From: Streptomyces griseomycini
GTDB taxonomy: Bacteria; Actinomycetota; Actinomycetes; Streptomycetales; Streptomycetaceae
DNA: 64,000 nucleotides
Direction of reading: 5' to 3'
Assembly (NCBI RefSeq): GCF_014203535.1
Contig: NZ_JACHJI010000010.1
Location: forward strand, 248,001-312,000
The notes below the pieces were generated by a model. It did no database searches, was not told the DNA's origin, and worked only from the letters and a program-made list of their open reading frames with translations. Shown in pieces: positions 41,182-49,809 of the stretch (position 1 is its first letter; each line of letters begins with the position of its first letter). The translations under genes were made by a program, and so were the position numbers.

Positions 41182-41502
41182 TCAGGCGAGGTGGAAGACC
41201 TCGGTGAGCGGTTTCATCGCCTCGTCCGGGCGGGCGCCGTCGAGGGACTCGAAGAAGGGGGCCATCTCGGCCTGCCAGCGGGCGTTGACCCCGGTGGCCT
41301 CCATGCCGGCCTTGGCGGCCTCGAAGTCCTCGGTCTCCAGGTACCCGACGAGGAGGCCGTCGTCGCGCAGGAAGAGGGAGTAGTTGCGCCAGCCGGTGGC
41401 CGAGAGCGCCGCGCGCATCTCGGGCCACACGGCGGCGTGGCGTTCGCGGTACTCGGCGATCCGGTCCTGGCGGACCTTGAGCAGGAAACAGACGCGTTGC
41501 AT
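41182..41502 (-). CDS. rhaM: L-rhamnose mutarotase
   Basis: 106 residues. MQRVCFLLKVRQDRIAEYRERHAAVWPEMRAALSATGWRNYSLFL is diagnostic of RhaM; the catalytic histidine lies in ERHAAVWPE and Tyr in YSLF. It interconverts alpha- and beta-L-rhamnose so that the isomerase receives its preferred anomer. The gene follows the binding-protein gene by 30 bases in the leftward rhamnose transport operon. Confidence 0.94.
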   Translation of the reverse strand: MQRVCFLLKVRQDRIAEYRERHAAVWPEMRAALSATGWRNYSLFLRDDGLLVGYLETEDFEAAKAGMEATGVNARWQAEMAPFFESLDGARPDEAMKPLTEVFHLA

Positions 41503-41532
41503 GAAGTACCGCTCCTCGCGGGCTCGTCGGGA

Positions 41533-42615
41533 TCAGAAGTCGAACCGGTCGATGTTCTCGGCGTTGAAGACGGTGGGCTTGCCGAGGTCGATCACGCCGT
41601 CCTCGCCGATGGTGTACTCGCCCATCGCGCCGGCCGTGAAGGTCTCGCCCTCCTTGCCGGTGATCTGGCCGGAGGCCAGGGCGACGGCGGTGCGCGCGGC
41701 CAGCTCGCCGAGCCTGGCCGGGTCCCAGAGCTCGAACGCCTCGACGGTGCCGTTCTTGACGTACTTGCGCATGTCGTTGGGGGTGCCGAGGCCGGTCAGC
41801 TTGACCTTGCCCTTGTACTTGGAACCGGACAGGTACTGGGCGGCCGCCTTGATGCCGACGGTGGTCGGGGAGATGATCCCCTTCAGGTCCGGGTACTCCT
41901 GGAGCAGGCCCTGGGTCTGCTGGAACGACTGCTGGGCGTCGTCGTTGCCGTAGGCGACCTTGACCAGCTTCACGTCCTTGTACGTGGGGTCCTTGAGCTC
42001 GTCCTTCATGAACTCGATCCAGGTGTTCTGGTTGGTCGCGGTCTGCGCGGCGGACAGGATCGCGATCTCGCCCTTGTAACCGATCTGTTCGGCGAGCAGT
42101 TGCACCTCGGTGCGGCCCAGGTCCTCGGCGGACGCCTGGGAGACGAAGGCGTTGCGGCACCCGGGGTCGGTGTCGGAGTCGTAGGTGACGACCTTGATGC
42201 CGTTCTTCATGGCCTGCTTGAGCGCGGTGCACAGGGCGCCCGGGTCCTGCGCGGAGACGGCCATGGCGTCGACCTGCTGCTGGGTGAGGGTGTTGACGTA
42301 GGAGACCTGGCCGGCGGTGTCGGTGGCGCTGGAGGGGCCGACCTCCTTGTAGGTGGAGCCCAGCTCCTCGAGTGCCTTCTCGCCGCCCTTGTCGGCGACC
42401 GTGAAGTACGGGTTGTTGACCTGCTTGGGCAGGAAGCCGACGGTCAGGCCCTTCTTGGTGGGCGCGTCGGGGTCGGCCTTGCCGGCCGGGGCCGCCGCGC
42501 CGCCCTCGTTCTTGACGTCCTCCTTGGTGGTGCCGCCGCAGGCGGTGGCGGCCAGGGCGAGCGAGGTGACGGCGGCGAGGGCCGCGCAGGTGCGGCTCAG
42601 GGATGTCTTGCGCAT
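41533..42615 (-). CDS. rhaS: Rhamnose ABC transporter substrate-binding lipoprotein
   Basis: 360 residues. A signal peptide ends in the lipobox LAATAC with lipidated Cys26. The mature protein is a type I periplasmic-binding fold (GLTVGFLPKQVNNPYFTVADKGG, YVNTLTQQQVDAMAVSAQDPGAL, TYDSDTDPGCRNAFVSQAS), close to the rhamnose-specific RhaS group rather than ribose or xylose proteins. It captures rhamnose outside the membrane and delivers it to the two permeases encoded just upstream (27-base gap). Confidence 0.92.
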   Translation of the reverse strand: MRKTSLSRTCAALAAVTSLALAATACGGTTKEDVKNEGGAAAPAGKADPDAPTKKGLTVGFLPKQVNNPYFTVADKGGEKALEELGSTYKEVGPSSATDTAGQVSYVNTLTQQQVDAMAVSAQDPGALCTALKQAMKNGIKVVTYDSDTDPGCRNAFVSQASAEDLGRTEVQLLAEQIGYKGEIAILSAAQTATNQNTWIEFMKDELKDPTYKDVKLVKVAYGNDDAQQSFQQTQGLLQEYPDLKGIISPTTVGIKAAAQYLSGSKYKGKVKLTGLGTPNDMRKYVKNGTVEAFELWDPARLGELAARTAVALASGQITGKEGETFTAGAMGEYTIGEDGVIDLGKPTVFNAENIDRFDF

Positions 42616-42642
42616 GGCGGGTTCCTTGGGGGCGAGAAGGGT

Positions 42643-43656
42643 TCAGGGGGCCGGGGTGGGTGCCTTGGGCGCCGGTGGTGACGCTGCGGCCCGGCGTCCG
42701 GCGCGTGCGACGGCGACCTGCCGGGCGACGCGGGGGCCCAGGACGGACAGCACCAGCAGCACACCGGTGACGACGATCTGTGACTGCGCGGAGACGTCCT
42801 GCAGGCTCATCACGTTCTGCAGCGCGCCGAGCAGGAACACACCGGCGATCGCGCCGCCGAGCGTCCCCCTGCCGCCGTCGAAGTCGATGCCGCCGAGCAA
42901 CACCGCCGCCACGACGGAGAGTTCGAGGCCGGTGGCGTTGTCGTAGCGGGCGCTGGCGTAGTGCAGCGCCCAGAAGACGCCGGTGAGGGCCGACATCAGG
43001 CCGGTGAGGGTGAACAGGATCAGCTTCTGCCGCTTGACGCGGATGCCGGCGAACCGGGCGGCCTCCTCGCCGGCACCGATCGCGAACAGCGACCGCCCGA
43101 ACGGGGTGGCGTGCAGCGCGACCACGGCGATCGCGAGCAGCACCAGGAACGGCAGGAAGGCGTACGGGACGAACGTGTCGCCGATGCGTCCGGCGGCGAA
43201 GTCCAGGTACCGGGTGGGGAAGTCGGTGACCGCGTCGGAGCCGAGCACGATCTGCGCGATGCCCCGGTAGGCGGCCAGCGTGCCGATGGTGACGGCGAGG
43301 GACGGCAGCCCGAGCCGGGTCACCAGCAGGCCGTTGACCAGGCCGCAGACGACACCGACGAGCAGGCAGATCGGGATGATCGTCTCGATGGCCATGCCCT
43401 GGTTCCACAGGGCGCCCATCACCGCGCCGGACAGACCGGCCGTGGAGGCGACGGAGAGGTCGATCTCCCCGCAGACCACGAGCAGCGTCATCGGGAGCGC
43501 GATCAGGGCGATCGGCAGCGTGTTGCCGATGAGGAACGACAGGTTGAGCGCGTTGCCGAAGCCGTCGACCGTGGCGAACGACAGCAGCAGCACCACGACG
43601 AGCAGGGCGCCGACGACCGTGTCCCACCGGACCGCGCGCGTGAGGGACTCAGGCAT
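42643..43656 (-). CDS. rhaQ: Rhamnose ABC transporter permease
   Basis: 337 residues with about ten membrane helices and the CUT2-family permease signature (ALPMTLLVVCGEIDLSVASTAGLSGAVMGAL, and EEAARFAGIRVKRQKLILFTLTGLMSAL, containing the cytoplasmic coupling loop). It pairs with the permease at 43649-44689, whose 3' end it overlaps by 8 bases, so they are translationally coupled. Naming of the two subunits (Q and P) is by order and similarity only. Confidence 0.9.
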   Translation of the reverse strand: MPESLTRAVRWDTVVGALLVVVLLLSFATVDGFGNALNLSFLIGNTLPIALIALPMTLLVVCGEIDLSVASTAGLSGAVMGALWNQGMAIETIIPICLLVGVVCGLVNGLLVTRLGLPSLAVTIGTLAAYRGIAQIVLGSDAVTDFPTRYLDFAAGRIGDTFVPYAFLPFLVLLAIAVVALHATPFGRSLFAIGAGEEAARFAGIRVKRQKLILFTLTGLMSALTGVFWALHYASARYDNATGLELSVVAAVLLGGIDFDGGRGTLGGAIAGVFLLGALQNVMSLQDVSAQSQIVVTGVLLVLSVLGPRVARQVAVARAGRRAAASPPAPKAPTPAP

Positions 43657-44689
43657 GGCGGGCGTTCCTCTTCTTCAGGGCCAAGGCCACACGCAGCGCG
43701 ACGATCCGGTCGACCGCGATGGCGAGGAGGAGCAGGATGCCGTTGATGGCGAGCACCCACACGGAGCTGACGCCGAGGGCGGGCAGCACGCTGTTGACGG
43801 AGGTCAGCAGCAGCGCGCCGAGAGCCGCGCCGTACACGCTGCCGGAGCCGCCGGTGAAGACCACGCCGCCGACCACGACCGCGCTGACGACGGTGAGTTC
43901 GTAGCCGTTGCCGGTGCCGGAGTCGACGTTGCCGAACCGGGCCAGGTACATCGCGCCCGCGAGGCCGGCGAGGGCGCCGCAGAAGGTGTACGCGGCGACG
44001 ACCCGCTTGCGCACGGGGACGCCGGCGAGCCGGGCGGCCTCCGGGTTGGAGCCGAGGGCGTACAGCTCGCGTCCGCTGCCGAAGTGCTTGAGGTAGTACG
44101 CCGTCGCCACGAGCACCGCGAGCGCGATGAGCGCCAGGTACGGCACGGCCGAGACGCCGCCGGAGCCGAAGTCGACGAATCCGCCGGGGAGGTCGGCGGC
44201 GGTGATCTGGCGGGAGCCGACCCAGACGGAGTCGATGCCGCGGATGACGTAGAGCGTGCCGAGGGTGACCACCAGGGCGGGCACCTGGCCGAGGCTGACC
44301 AGCAGGCCGTTGAGCAGTCCGAAGCCGACGCCGAGCAGGACGGCGAGGGCGACGGCGACGACGGGGTCGCCGCCGCCCTGGAGGTAGGTGCCGGCGGCGA
44401 AGGCACTGATGCCGAGGGTGGAGCCGACGGACAGGTCGACGTTGCGGGTGATGACGACCAGGGACTGGCCGGTGGCGACCAGGACCAGGATGGTCGCGTT
44501 CAGCAGCAGGTCCTTGATGCCCTGTTCGGACAGGAACTCGCTGTTGCCGGCCTGGGTGACGGCGATCATCACCAGGAAGACGACCAGGATGGCGAGTTCG
44601 CGCATCCTGAAGACGCGGTCGACCAGGCGGGTGGCGCCGGACCCGGGCACGTCGGCCACGGGGGCGGGGTCGGGGCTGAGCACCGTCAT
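43649..44689 (-). CDS. rhaP: Rhamnose ABC transporter permease
   Basis: 346 residues from ATG 44689, overlapping the ATPase stop by 4 bases. About ten membrane helices; LLLNATILVLVATGQSLVVITRNVDLSVGSTLGISAF is the CUT2 permease signature and NPEAARLAGVPVRKRVVAAYTFCGALAGLAG the coupling loop. It forms the transmembrane pore with the second permease. Confidence 0.9.
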   Translation of the reverse strand: MTVLSPDPAPVADVPGSGATRLVDRVFRMRELAILVVFLVMIAVTQAGNSEFLSEQGIKDLLLNATILVLVATGQSLVVITRNVDLSVGSTLGISAFAAGTYLQGGGDPVVAVALAVLLGVGFGLLNGLLVSLGQVPALVVTLGTLYVIRGIDSVWVGSRQITAADLPGGFVDFGSGGVSAVPYLALIALAVLVATAYYLKHFGSGRELYALGSNPEAARLAGVPVRKRVVAAYTFCGALAGLAGAMYLARFGNVDSGTGNGYELTVVSAVVVGGVVFTGGSGSVYGAALGALLLTSVNSVLPALGVSSVWVLAINGILLLLAIAVDRIVALRVALALKKRNARHA

Positions 44690-46203
44690 GCGGCCGCCCT
44701 CCCCGTGGCTGCGGCCATCACGGTTTCCTCGGTGGCGTCGGCTCGGGGGATCTCGGCGGTGAGGCGGCCCTCGTGCATCACCAGCACGCGGTCGGCCATG
44801 CCGAGGATCTCGGGCAGGTCGGAGGAGATCATCAGGACGGCGACGCCGTCGGCGGCCAGCTGGGAGAGCAGGCGGTGCACCTCGGCCTTGGTGCCGACGT
44901 CGATGCCGCGCGTGGGCTCGTCGACGATCAGCACCTTCGGGCCGGTGGCGAGCCACTTGGCGAGGACGACCTTCTGCTGGTTGCCGCCGGACAGGGTGTT
45001 CACCGCGTCGGCGATCCGGGCGTACTTGACCTGGAGCCTGACCGCCCAGTCGAGGGAGCGGCTGCGTTCGGCGCCGCGGTCCATCAGACCGGCCCTCACG
45101 GTCGTACGGAGTCCGGTGAGACCGATGTTGCGCTCGATGGACATGTCCATCACCAGGCCCTGGGCGCGCCGGTCCTCGGGGACCAGGGCGAGGCCCGCGG
45201 CCATGGCGGTGGAGGGGGCGCCGTTGGTGAGCCTGCGCCCGTCGACCTCCACCTCGCCGGCGTCCCGGCGGTCGATGCCGAAGACGGCGCGGGCCACCTC
45301 GGTGCGCCCGGCGCCGACGAGTCCGGCCAGGCCGACGATCTCGCCGCGCCGCACGTCGAAGGAGACGTCGGTGAAGACGCCCTCACGGGTCAGGCGGCGC
45401 ACGCTCAGGGCCACTTCGCCGGGGCGCACGTCCTGCTTGGGGTACAGCTCCTCGAGGTCGCGGCCGACCATCCGGCGCACCAGGTCGTCCTCGGTCATGC
45501 CGTCCAGCGGTTCACTGGCGATCCGGGCGCCGTCGCGCAAGGTGGTCACCTTCTGGCAGATCGCGAAGATCTCCTCCAGCCGGTGGGAGATGAACAGCAC
45601 CGCGGCGCCCTGCTCGCGCAGGGTGCGCACGACGCCGAAGAGGCGGGCGACCTCGCTGCCGGTGAGGGCCGCGGTCGGCTCGTCCATGATCAGGACGCGG
45701 GCGTCGAAGGAGAGCGCCTTGGCGATCTCGACGATCTGCTGGTCGGCGATGGACAGCCCGCGGGCCGGACGGTCGGGGTCGAGGTCGACGCCGAGCCGCT
45801 TCATCAGGGCGGCGGTGGCCTCGTGCGTGGCCCTGTGGTCGATCCGGCCGAGGGCGCGCCGGGGCTGCCGGCCCATGTAGATGTTCTCGGCGATCGACAG
45901 GTCGGGGAAGAGCGTGGGCTCCTGGTAGATCACGGCGATACCGGCGTCGCGGGCGTCCTTGGGTCCGTGGAAGACGACCGGCGCACCGTCGAGCAGCACC
46001 TGGCCGGCGTCCGGCCGGTGCACTCCGGCGAGCGTCTTGATGAGGGTCGACTTGCCGGCTCCGTTCTCGCCGGCGAGGGCGTGCACCTCACCGGGGAACA
46101 GTTCCAGGGAGACGTCCCGCAGGGCGCGGACCGCGCCGAAGGACCTGGAGACGTCCCTGAGCGCGAGGACCGGGGCCGGACCCGTGTCGGACGGGTGGGT
46201 CAT
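44686..46203 (-). CDS. rhaT: Rhamnose ABC transporter ATPase (two nucleotide-binding domains)
   Basis: 505 residues from ATG 46203, six bases after GAGGAG. The first domain has an intact Walker A (GENGAGKST), signature LSIADQQIVEIAKAL and Walker B (VLIMDEPTA). In the second domain Walker A is degenerate (GLVGAGRTEV), while LSGGNQQKVVLAKWL and VLIVDEPTRGIDVG remain: the RbsA-type pattern of CUT2 sugar importers. It is the first gene of the leftward operon, facing the isomerase gene across the shared regulatory region. Confidence 0.93.
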   Translation of the reverse strand: MTHPSDTGPAPVLALRDVSRSFGAVRALRDVSLELFPGEVHALAGENGAGKSTLIKTLAGVHRPDAGQVLLDGAPVVFHGPKDARDAGIAVIYQEPTLFPDLSIAENIYMGRQPRRALGRIDHRATHEATAALMKRLGVDLDPDRPARGLSIADQQIVEIAKALSFDARVLIMDEPTAALTGSEVARLFGVVRTLREQGAAVLFISHRLEEIFAICQKVTTLRDGARIASEPLDGMTEDDLVRRMVGRDLEELYPKQDVRPGEVALSVRRLTREGVFTDVSFDVRRGEIVGLAGLVGAGRTEVARAVFGIDRRDAGEVEVDGRRLTNGAPSTAMAAGLALVPEDRRAQGLVMDMSIERNIGLTGLRTTVRAGLMDRGAERSRSLDWAVRLQVKYARIADAVNTLSGGNQQKVVLAKWLATGPKVLIVDEPTRGIDVGTKAEVHRLLSQLAADGVAVLMISSDLPEILGMADRVLVMHEGRLTAEIPRADATEETVMAAATGRAAA

Positions 46204-46247
46204 GGGGGCTCCTCGACGACGCCGGCGGGACGGACCTCCCGGCGTCG

Positions 46248-46259
46248 TGAAAGGTTTCA
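46248..46259. promoter_or_regulatory. LacI-type operator 1 (transport operon side)
   Basis: TGAAAGGTTTCA has perfect TGAAA/TTTCA arms, 45 bases upstream of the ATPase start. Confidence 0.65.
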
Positions 46260-46313
46260 ACTGGGTTGCCGGGACGTTAGGCGCGCGGCGCATGTCACGT
46301 CAATGGGGCCCGG

Positions 46314-46328
46314 TCGAAAAAGTTTCGA
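46314..46328. promoter_or_regulatory. LacI-type operator 2 (central)
   Basis: TCGAAAAAGTTTCGA is a palindrome with exact TCGAAA/TTTCGA arms in the middle of the divergent rhamnose regulatory region. Confidence 0.55.
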
Positions 46329-46377
46329 CAGTTTCAGATCATGCCCTGGTCACAGTGAGCGGTCTCGGCCGAAGGGG

Positions 46378-46406
46378 TTGACACCCCTTCGGGGGCCCCA
46401 TAGCTT
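46378..46406 (+). promoter_or_regulatory. Strong predicted rhaI promoter
   Basis: TTGACA (46378-46383), exactly 17 bases, then TAGCTT (46401-46406): the best promoter match in the window. The predicted start is near 46413, at the edge of operator 3. The -35 lies in the loop of a 9-base inverted repeat (CCGAAGGGG / CCCCTTCGG, 46369-46392). Confidence 0.75.
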
Positions 46407-46412
46407 CCCGTC

Positions 46413-46430
46413 CTGAATCGTTTCATTCAG
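46413..46430. promoter_or_regulatory. LacI-type operator 3 at the rhaI start site
   Basis: CTGAATCGTTTCATTCAG has CTGAAT/ATTCAG arms and contains TGAATCGTTTCA, a 10/12 match to TGAAACGTTTCA. It sits on the predicted transcription start, where repressor would block initiation. Confidence 0.6.
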
Positions 46431-46465
46431 TGGTCGTCAAGACCCGATGTCACAGGAGCCCTGAC

Positions 46466-47626
46466 GTGACCGAGCTCGCCGCGGCGAAGGCCGCCCTCAA
46501 GACACAGGCCGTGGAGACGCCGTCGTGGGCGTACGGGAACTCGGGGACCCGCTTCAAGGTGTTCGCGCAGGCGGGCGTGCCCCGCACCCCGCAGGAGAAG
46601 CTCGACGACGCGGCCAGGGTGCACGAGTTCACGGGCGTCGCGCCGACCGTGGCGCTGCACATCCCGTGGGACAGGGTCGACGACTACGCGGCGCTGGCCG
46701 AGTACGCCGAGGACCGCGGGGTGAGGCTCGGCGCGATCAACTCCAACACCTTCCAGGACGACGACTACAGGCTGGGCAGCATCTGCCACCCGGACCCGGC
46801 GGTGCGCCGCAAGGCGGTGGACCACCTGCTGGAGTGCGTCGACATCATGGACGCGACCGGCTCGAGGGACCTGAAGCTGTGGTTCGCCGACGGGACGAAC
46901 TACCCCGGGCAGGACGACGTCCGCGCCCGCCAGGACCGGCTCGCCGAAGGGCTCGCGGAGGTCTACGGGCGGCTCGGCGAGGGGCAGCGGATGCTGCTGG
47001 AGTACAAGCTGTTCGAGCCGGCCTTCTACACGACGGACGTCCCGGACTGGGGCACGGCGTACGCGCACTGCCTGAAGCTCGGCCCGAAGGCGCAGGTCGT
47101 CGTGGACACCGGACACCACGCGCCGGGCACCAACATCGAGTTCATCGTCGCGACGCTGCTGCGGGAGGGCAGGCTCGGCGGGTTCGACTTCAACTCGCGG
47201 TTCTACGCCGACGACGACCTGATGGTGGGCGCCGCCGACCCCTTCCAGCTCTTCCGGATCATGTACGAGGTGGTGCGCGGGGGCGGGTTCACGCCCGAGG
47301 TCGCGTTCATGCTCGACCAGTGCCACAACATCGAGGCGAAGATCCCGGCGATCATCCGTTCCGTCATGAACGTGCAGGAGGCGACCGCGAAGGCTCTGTT
47401 GGTGGACCGGTCGGCGCTGGCCGGTGCCCAGCGGGCGGGGGACGTCCTCGGCGCCAACGCCGTGTTGATGGACGCGTACAACACGGACGTGCGTCCGCTG
47501 CTTCGCGAGGTGCGGGAGGAGATGGGGCTGGACCCCGACCCCCTCGCGGCGTACCGCCGGTCCGGGTGGGCCGAGAAGATCGCGGCCGAGCGGGTCGGCG
47601 GGCAGCAGGCCGGTTGGGGGGCGTGA
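46466..47626 (+). CDS. rhaI: L-rhamnose isomerase
   Basis: 386 residues from GTG 46466, seven bases after GGAG. The TIM barrel contains SWAYGNSGTRFKVFAQAGVPRTP, AALAEYAEDRGVRLGAINSNTFQDDDY, LLEYKLFEPAFYTTDVPDWGTA (metal-binding glutamate) and VVDTGHHAPGTNIEFIVA (metal-binding aspartate and histidine), matching the RhaI (Pseudomonas/Bacillus-like) isomerases rather than the E. coli RhaA type. It converts L-rhamnose to L-rhamnulose. First gene of the catabolic operon. Confidence 0.94.
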   Translation: MTELAAAKAALKTQAVETPSWAYGNSGTRFKVFAQAGVPRTPQEKLDDAARVHEFTGVAPTVALHIPWDRVDDYAALAEYAEDRGVRLGAINSNTFQDDDYRLGSICHPDPAVRRKAVDHLLECVDIMDATGSRDLKLWFADGTNYPGQDDVRARQDRLAEGLAEVYGRLGEGQRMLLEYKLFEPAFYTTDVPDWGTAYAHCLKLGPKAQVVVDTGHHAPGTNIEFIVATLLREGRLGGFDFNSRFYADDDLMVGAADPFQLFRIMYEVVRGGGFTPEVAFMLDQCHNIEAKIPAIIRSVMNVQEATAKALLVDRSALAGAQRAGDVLGANAVLMDAYNTDVRPLLREVREEMGLDPDPLAAYRRSGWAEKIAAERVGGQQAGWGA

Positions 47627-47714
47627 GCGTCCGCCGGGTTCCGTCCGTCGCGGACCGCGGGCCGTTCGTGGTCGGTCACGCCCCCGCGGCGGTAGCCGCG
47701 CGTTGGAACAACCC

Positions 47715-47733
47715 CGCGCCCCCGTGGGGCGCG
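47715..47733 (+). other. Hairpin between rhaI and rhaD
   Basis: CGCGCCCC (47715-47722) pairs with GGGGCGCG (47726-47733) around CGT. In the 143-base gap between the two genes it could reduce read-through or protect the upstream message. Confidence 0.4.
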
Positions 47734-47769
47734 TCACCCCTCCGTCTCTCGCACAAGGACTGAACGCTC

Positions 47770-49809
47770 ATGGCAACCCATCCTGAAGCCGCCGCTCTCC
47801 TCGCCCGCTCCCGTCGGCTCGGCTCCGATCCCCGGAACACCAACTACGCCGGCGGCAACGCCTCCGCGAAAGGCACCGACACCGACCCCGTCACCGGTGG
47901 GGACGTCGAGCTGATGTGGGTCAAGGGGTCCGGCGGGGACCTCGGGACGCTCACCGGGGCGGGGCTGGCCGTGCTGCGGCTGGACCGGCTGCGGGCGCTC
48001 AAGGACGTCTACCCCGGGGTCGAGCGCGAGGACGAGATGGTCGCCGCGTTCGACTACTGCCTCCACGGGAAGGGAGGCGCGGCTCCGTCCATCGACACCG
48101 CCATGCACGGGCTGGTCGAGGCGGCCCACGTGGACCACCTGCACCCCGACTCCGGGATCGCGCTGGCCTGCGCCGCCGACGGGGAGAAGCTGACCGCCGA
48201 GTGCTTCGGCGACACGGTGGTGTGGGTGCCGTGGCGGCGCCCCGGGTTCCAGCTCGGGCTGGACATCGCCGCCGTGAAGGAGGCCAACCCGCAGGCCGTC
48301 GGGTGCGTCCTCGGCGGGCACGGGATCACGGCGTGGGGTGACACTTCGGAGGAGTGCGAGCGGAACTCGCTGCACATCATCCGGACCGCCGAGAAGTTCC
48401 TCGCCGAGCGGGGGAAGGCCGAGCCCTTCGGTCCGGTGATCGAGGGGTACGAGCCGCTGCCCGAGGCCGAGCGGCGGGAGCGGGCCGCGGCGCTGGCCCC
48501 GTACGTGCGGGCCGTCGCCTCGCAGGACCGGCCGCAGGTCGGGCACTTCGACGACGCGGACGCCGTGCTCGACTTCCTGGCCCGCGCCGAGCATCCGCGC
48601 CTCGCCGCGCTCGGCACGTCCTGCCCCGACCACTTCCTGCGCACCAAGGTCCGGCCGCTCGTGCTCGACCTGCCGCCGACGGCTCCGCTCGACGAGGCGG
48701 TCGCCCGGTTGAAGGAGCTGCACGCCGCCTACCGCGAGGAGTACGCCGCGTACTACGCACGGCACGCGGAAGCGGACTCCCCCGCGATGCGCGGCGCCGA
48801 CCCGGCGATCGTGCTGATCCCCGGGGTGGGCATGTTCAGCTTCGGCAAGGACAAGCAGACCGCCCGGGTGGCGGGTGAGTTCTACGTCAACGCGATCAAC
48901 GTGATGCGCGGGGCCGAGGCGGTCTCCACGTACGCGCCGATCGAGGAGTCGGAGAAGTTCCGCATCGAGTACTGGGCGCTGGAGGAGGCCAAGCTCCGGC
49001 GGATGCCGAAGCCCAAGGCGCTGGCGACCCGGGTGGCGCTGGTGACCGGTGCGGGCAGCGGGATCGGCAAGGCGATCGCGCACCGGCTGGTGGCCGAGGG
49101 CGCCTGTGTCGTCGTGGCGGACCTGAACGGGGAGAACGCCGCCGCCGTCGCCGGGGAACTGGGCGGGCCCGACAAGGCCGTCGCCGTCACCGTGGACGTC
49201 ACCTCGGAGGAGCAGATCGCCGCGGCGTTCCGGGCGGCGGTGCTGGCCTTCGGCGGCGTGGACCTGGTGGTGAACAACGCCGGGATCTCCGTCTCCAAGC
49301 CGCTGCTGGAGACGTCCGCGAAGGACTGGGACCTGCAGCACGACATCATGGCCCGCGGTTCCTTCCTCGTCTCGCGCGAGGCGGCCCGGGTGATGATCGC
49401 GCAGGGGCTCGGCGGCGACATCGTCTACATCGCCAGCAAGAACGCCGTCTTCGCCGGTCCGAACAACATCGCCTACTCCGCGACCAAGGCCGACCAGGCG
49501 CATCAAGTACGTCTGCTGGCCGCCGAGCTGGGTGAGCACGGCATCCGCGTCAACGGCGTCAACCCGGACGGTGTGGTGCGCGGATCCGGGATCTTCGCCG
49601 GCGGCTGGGGCGCGCAGCGCGCGGCCGTGTACGGGGTGCCGGAGGAGAAGCTCGGCGAGTTCTACGCCCAGCGGACGCTCCTCAAGCGCGAGGTGCTGCC
49701 CGAACACGTGGCGAACGCCGTCTTCGCACTGACCGGCGGCGACCTCACCCACACCACCGGGCTGCACGTCCCGGTCGACGCCGGCGTCGCCGCCGCGTTC
49801 CTGCGATGA
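47770..49809 (+). CDS. rhaD: Bifunctional rhamnulose-1-phosphate aldolase/dehydrogenase
   Basis: 679 residues. The class II aldolase domain (about 1-390) includes NTNYAGGNASAKG and VDHLHPDSGIALACAAD with zinc-binding histidines. The C-terminal SDR domain (about 418-679) has ALVTGAGSGIGKAIA, VNNAGIS and the catalytic Tyr-x3-Lys in NNIAYSATKADQAHQV. The first domain splits rhamnulose-1-phosphate into DHAP and L-lactaldehyde; the second most probably oxidises L-lactaldehyde to L-lactate. It overlaps the kinase gene start by 4 bases. Confidence 0.94.
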   Translation: MATHPEAAALLARSRRLGSDPRNTNYAGGNASAKGTDTDPVTGGDVELMWVKGSGGDLGTLTGAGLAVLRLDRLRALKDVYPGVEREDEMVAAFDYCLHGKGGAAPSIDTAMHGLVEAAHVDHLHPDSGIALACAADGEKLTAECFGDTVVWVPWRRPGFQLGLDIAAVKEANPQAVGCVLGGHGITAWGDTSEECERNSLHIIRTAEKFLAERGKAEPFGPVIEGYEPLPEAERRERAAALAPYVRAVASQDRPQVGHFDDADAVLDFLARAEHPRLAALGTSCPDHFLRTKVRPLVLDLPPTAPLDEAVARLKELHAAYREEYAAYYARHAEADSPAMRGADPAIVLIPGVGMFSFGKDKQTARVAGEFYVNAINVMRGAEAVSTYAPIEESEKFRIEYWALEEAKLRRMPKPKALATRVALVTGAGSGIGKAIAHRLVAEGACVVVADLNGENAAAVAGELGGPDKAVAVTVDVTSEEQIAAAFRAAVLAFGGVDLVVNNAGISVSKPLLETSAKDWDLQHDIMARGSFLVSREAARVMIAQGLGGDIVYIASKNAVFAGPNNIAYSATKADQAHQVRLLAAELGEHGIRVNGVNPDGVVRGSGIFAGGWGAQRAAVYGVPEEKLGEFYAQRTLLKREVLPEHVANAVFALTGGDLTHTTGLHVPVDAGVAAAFLR

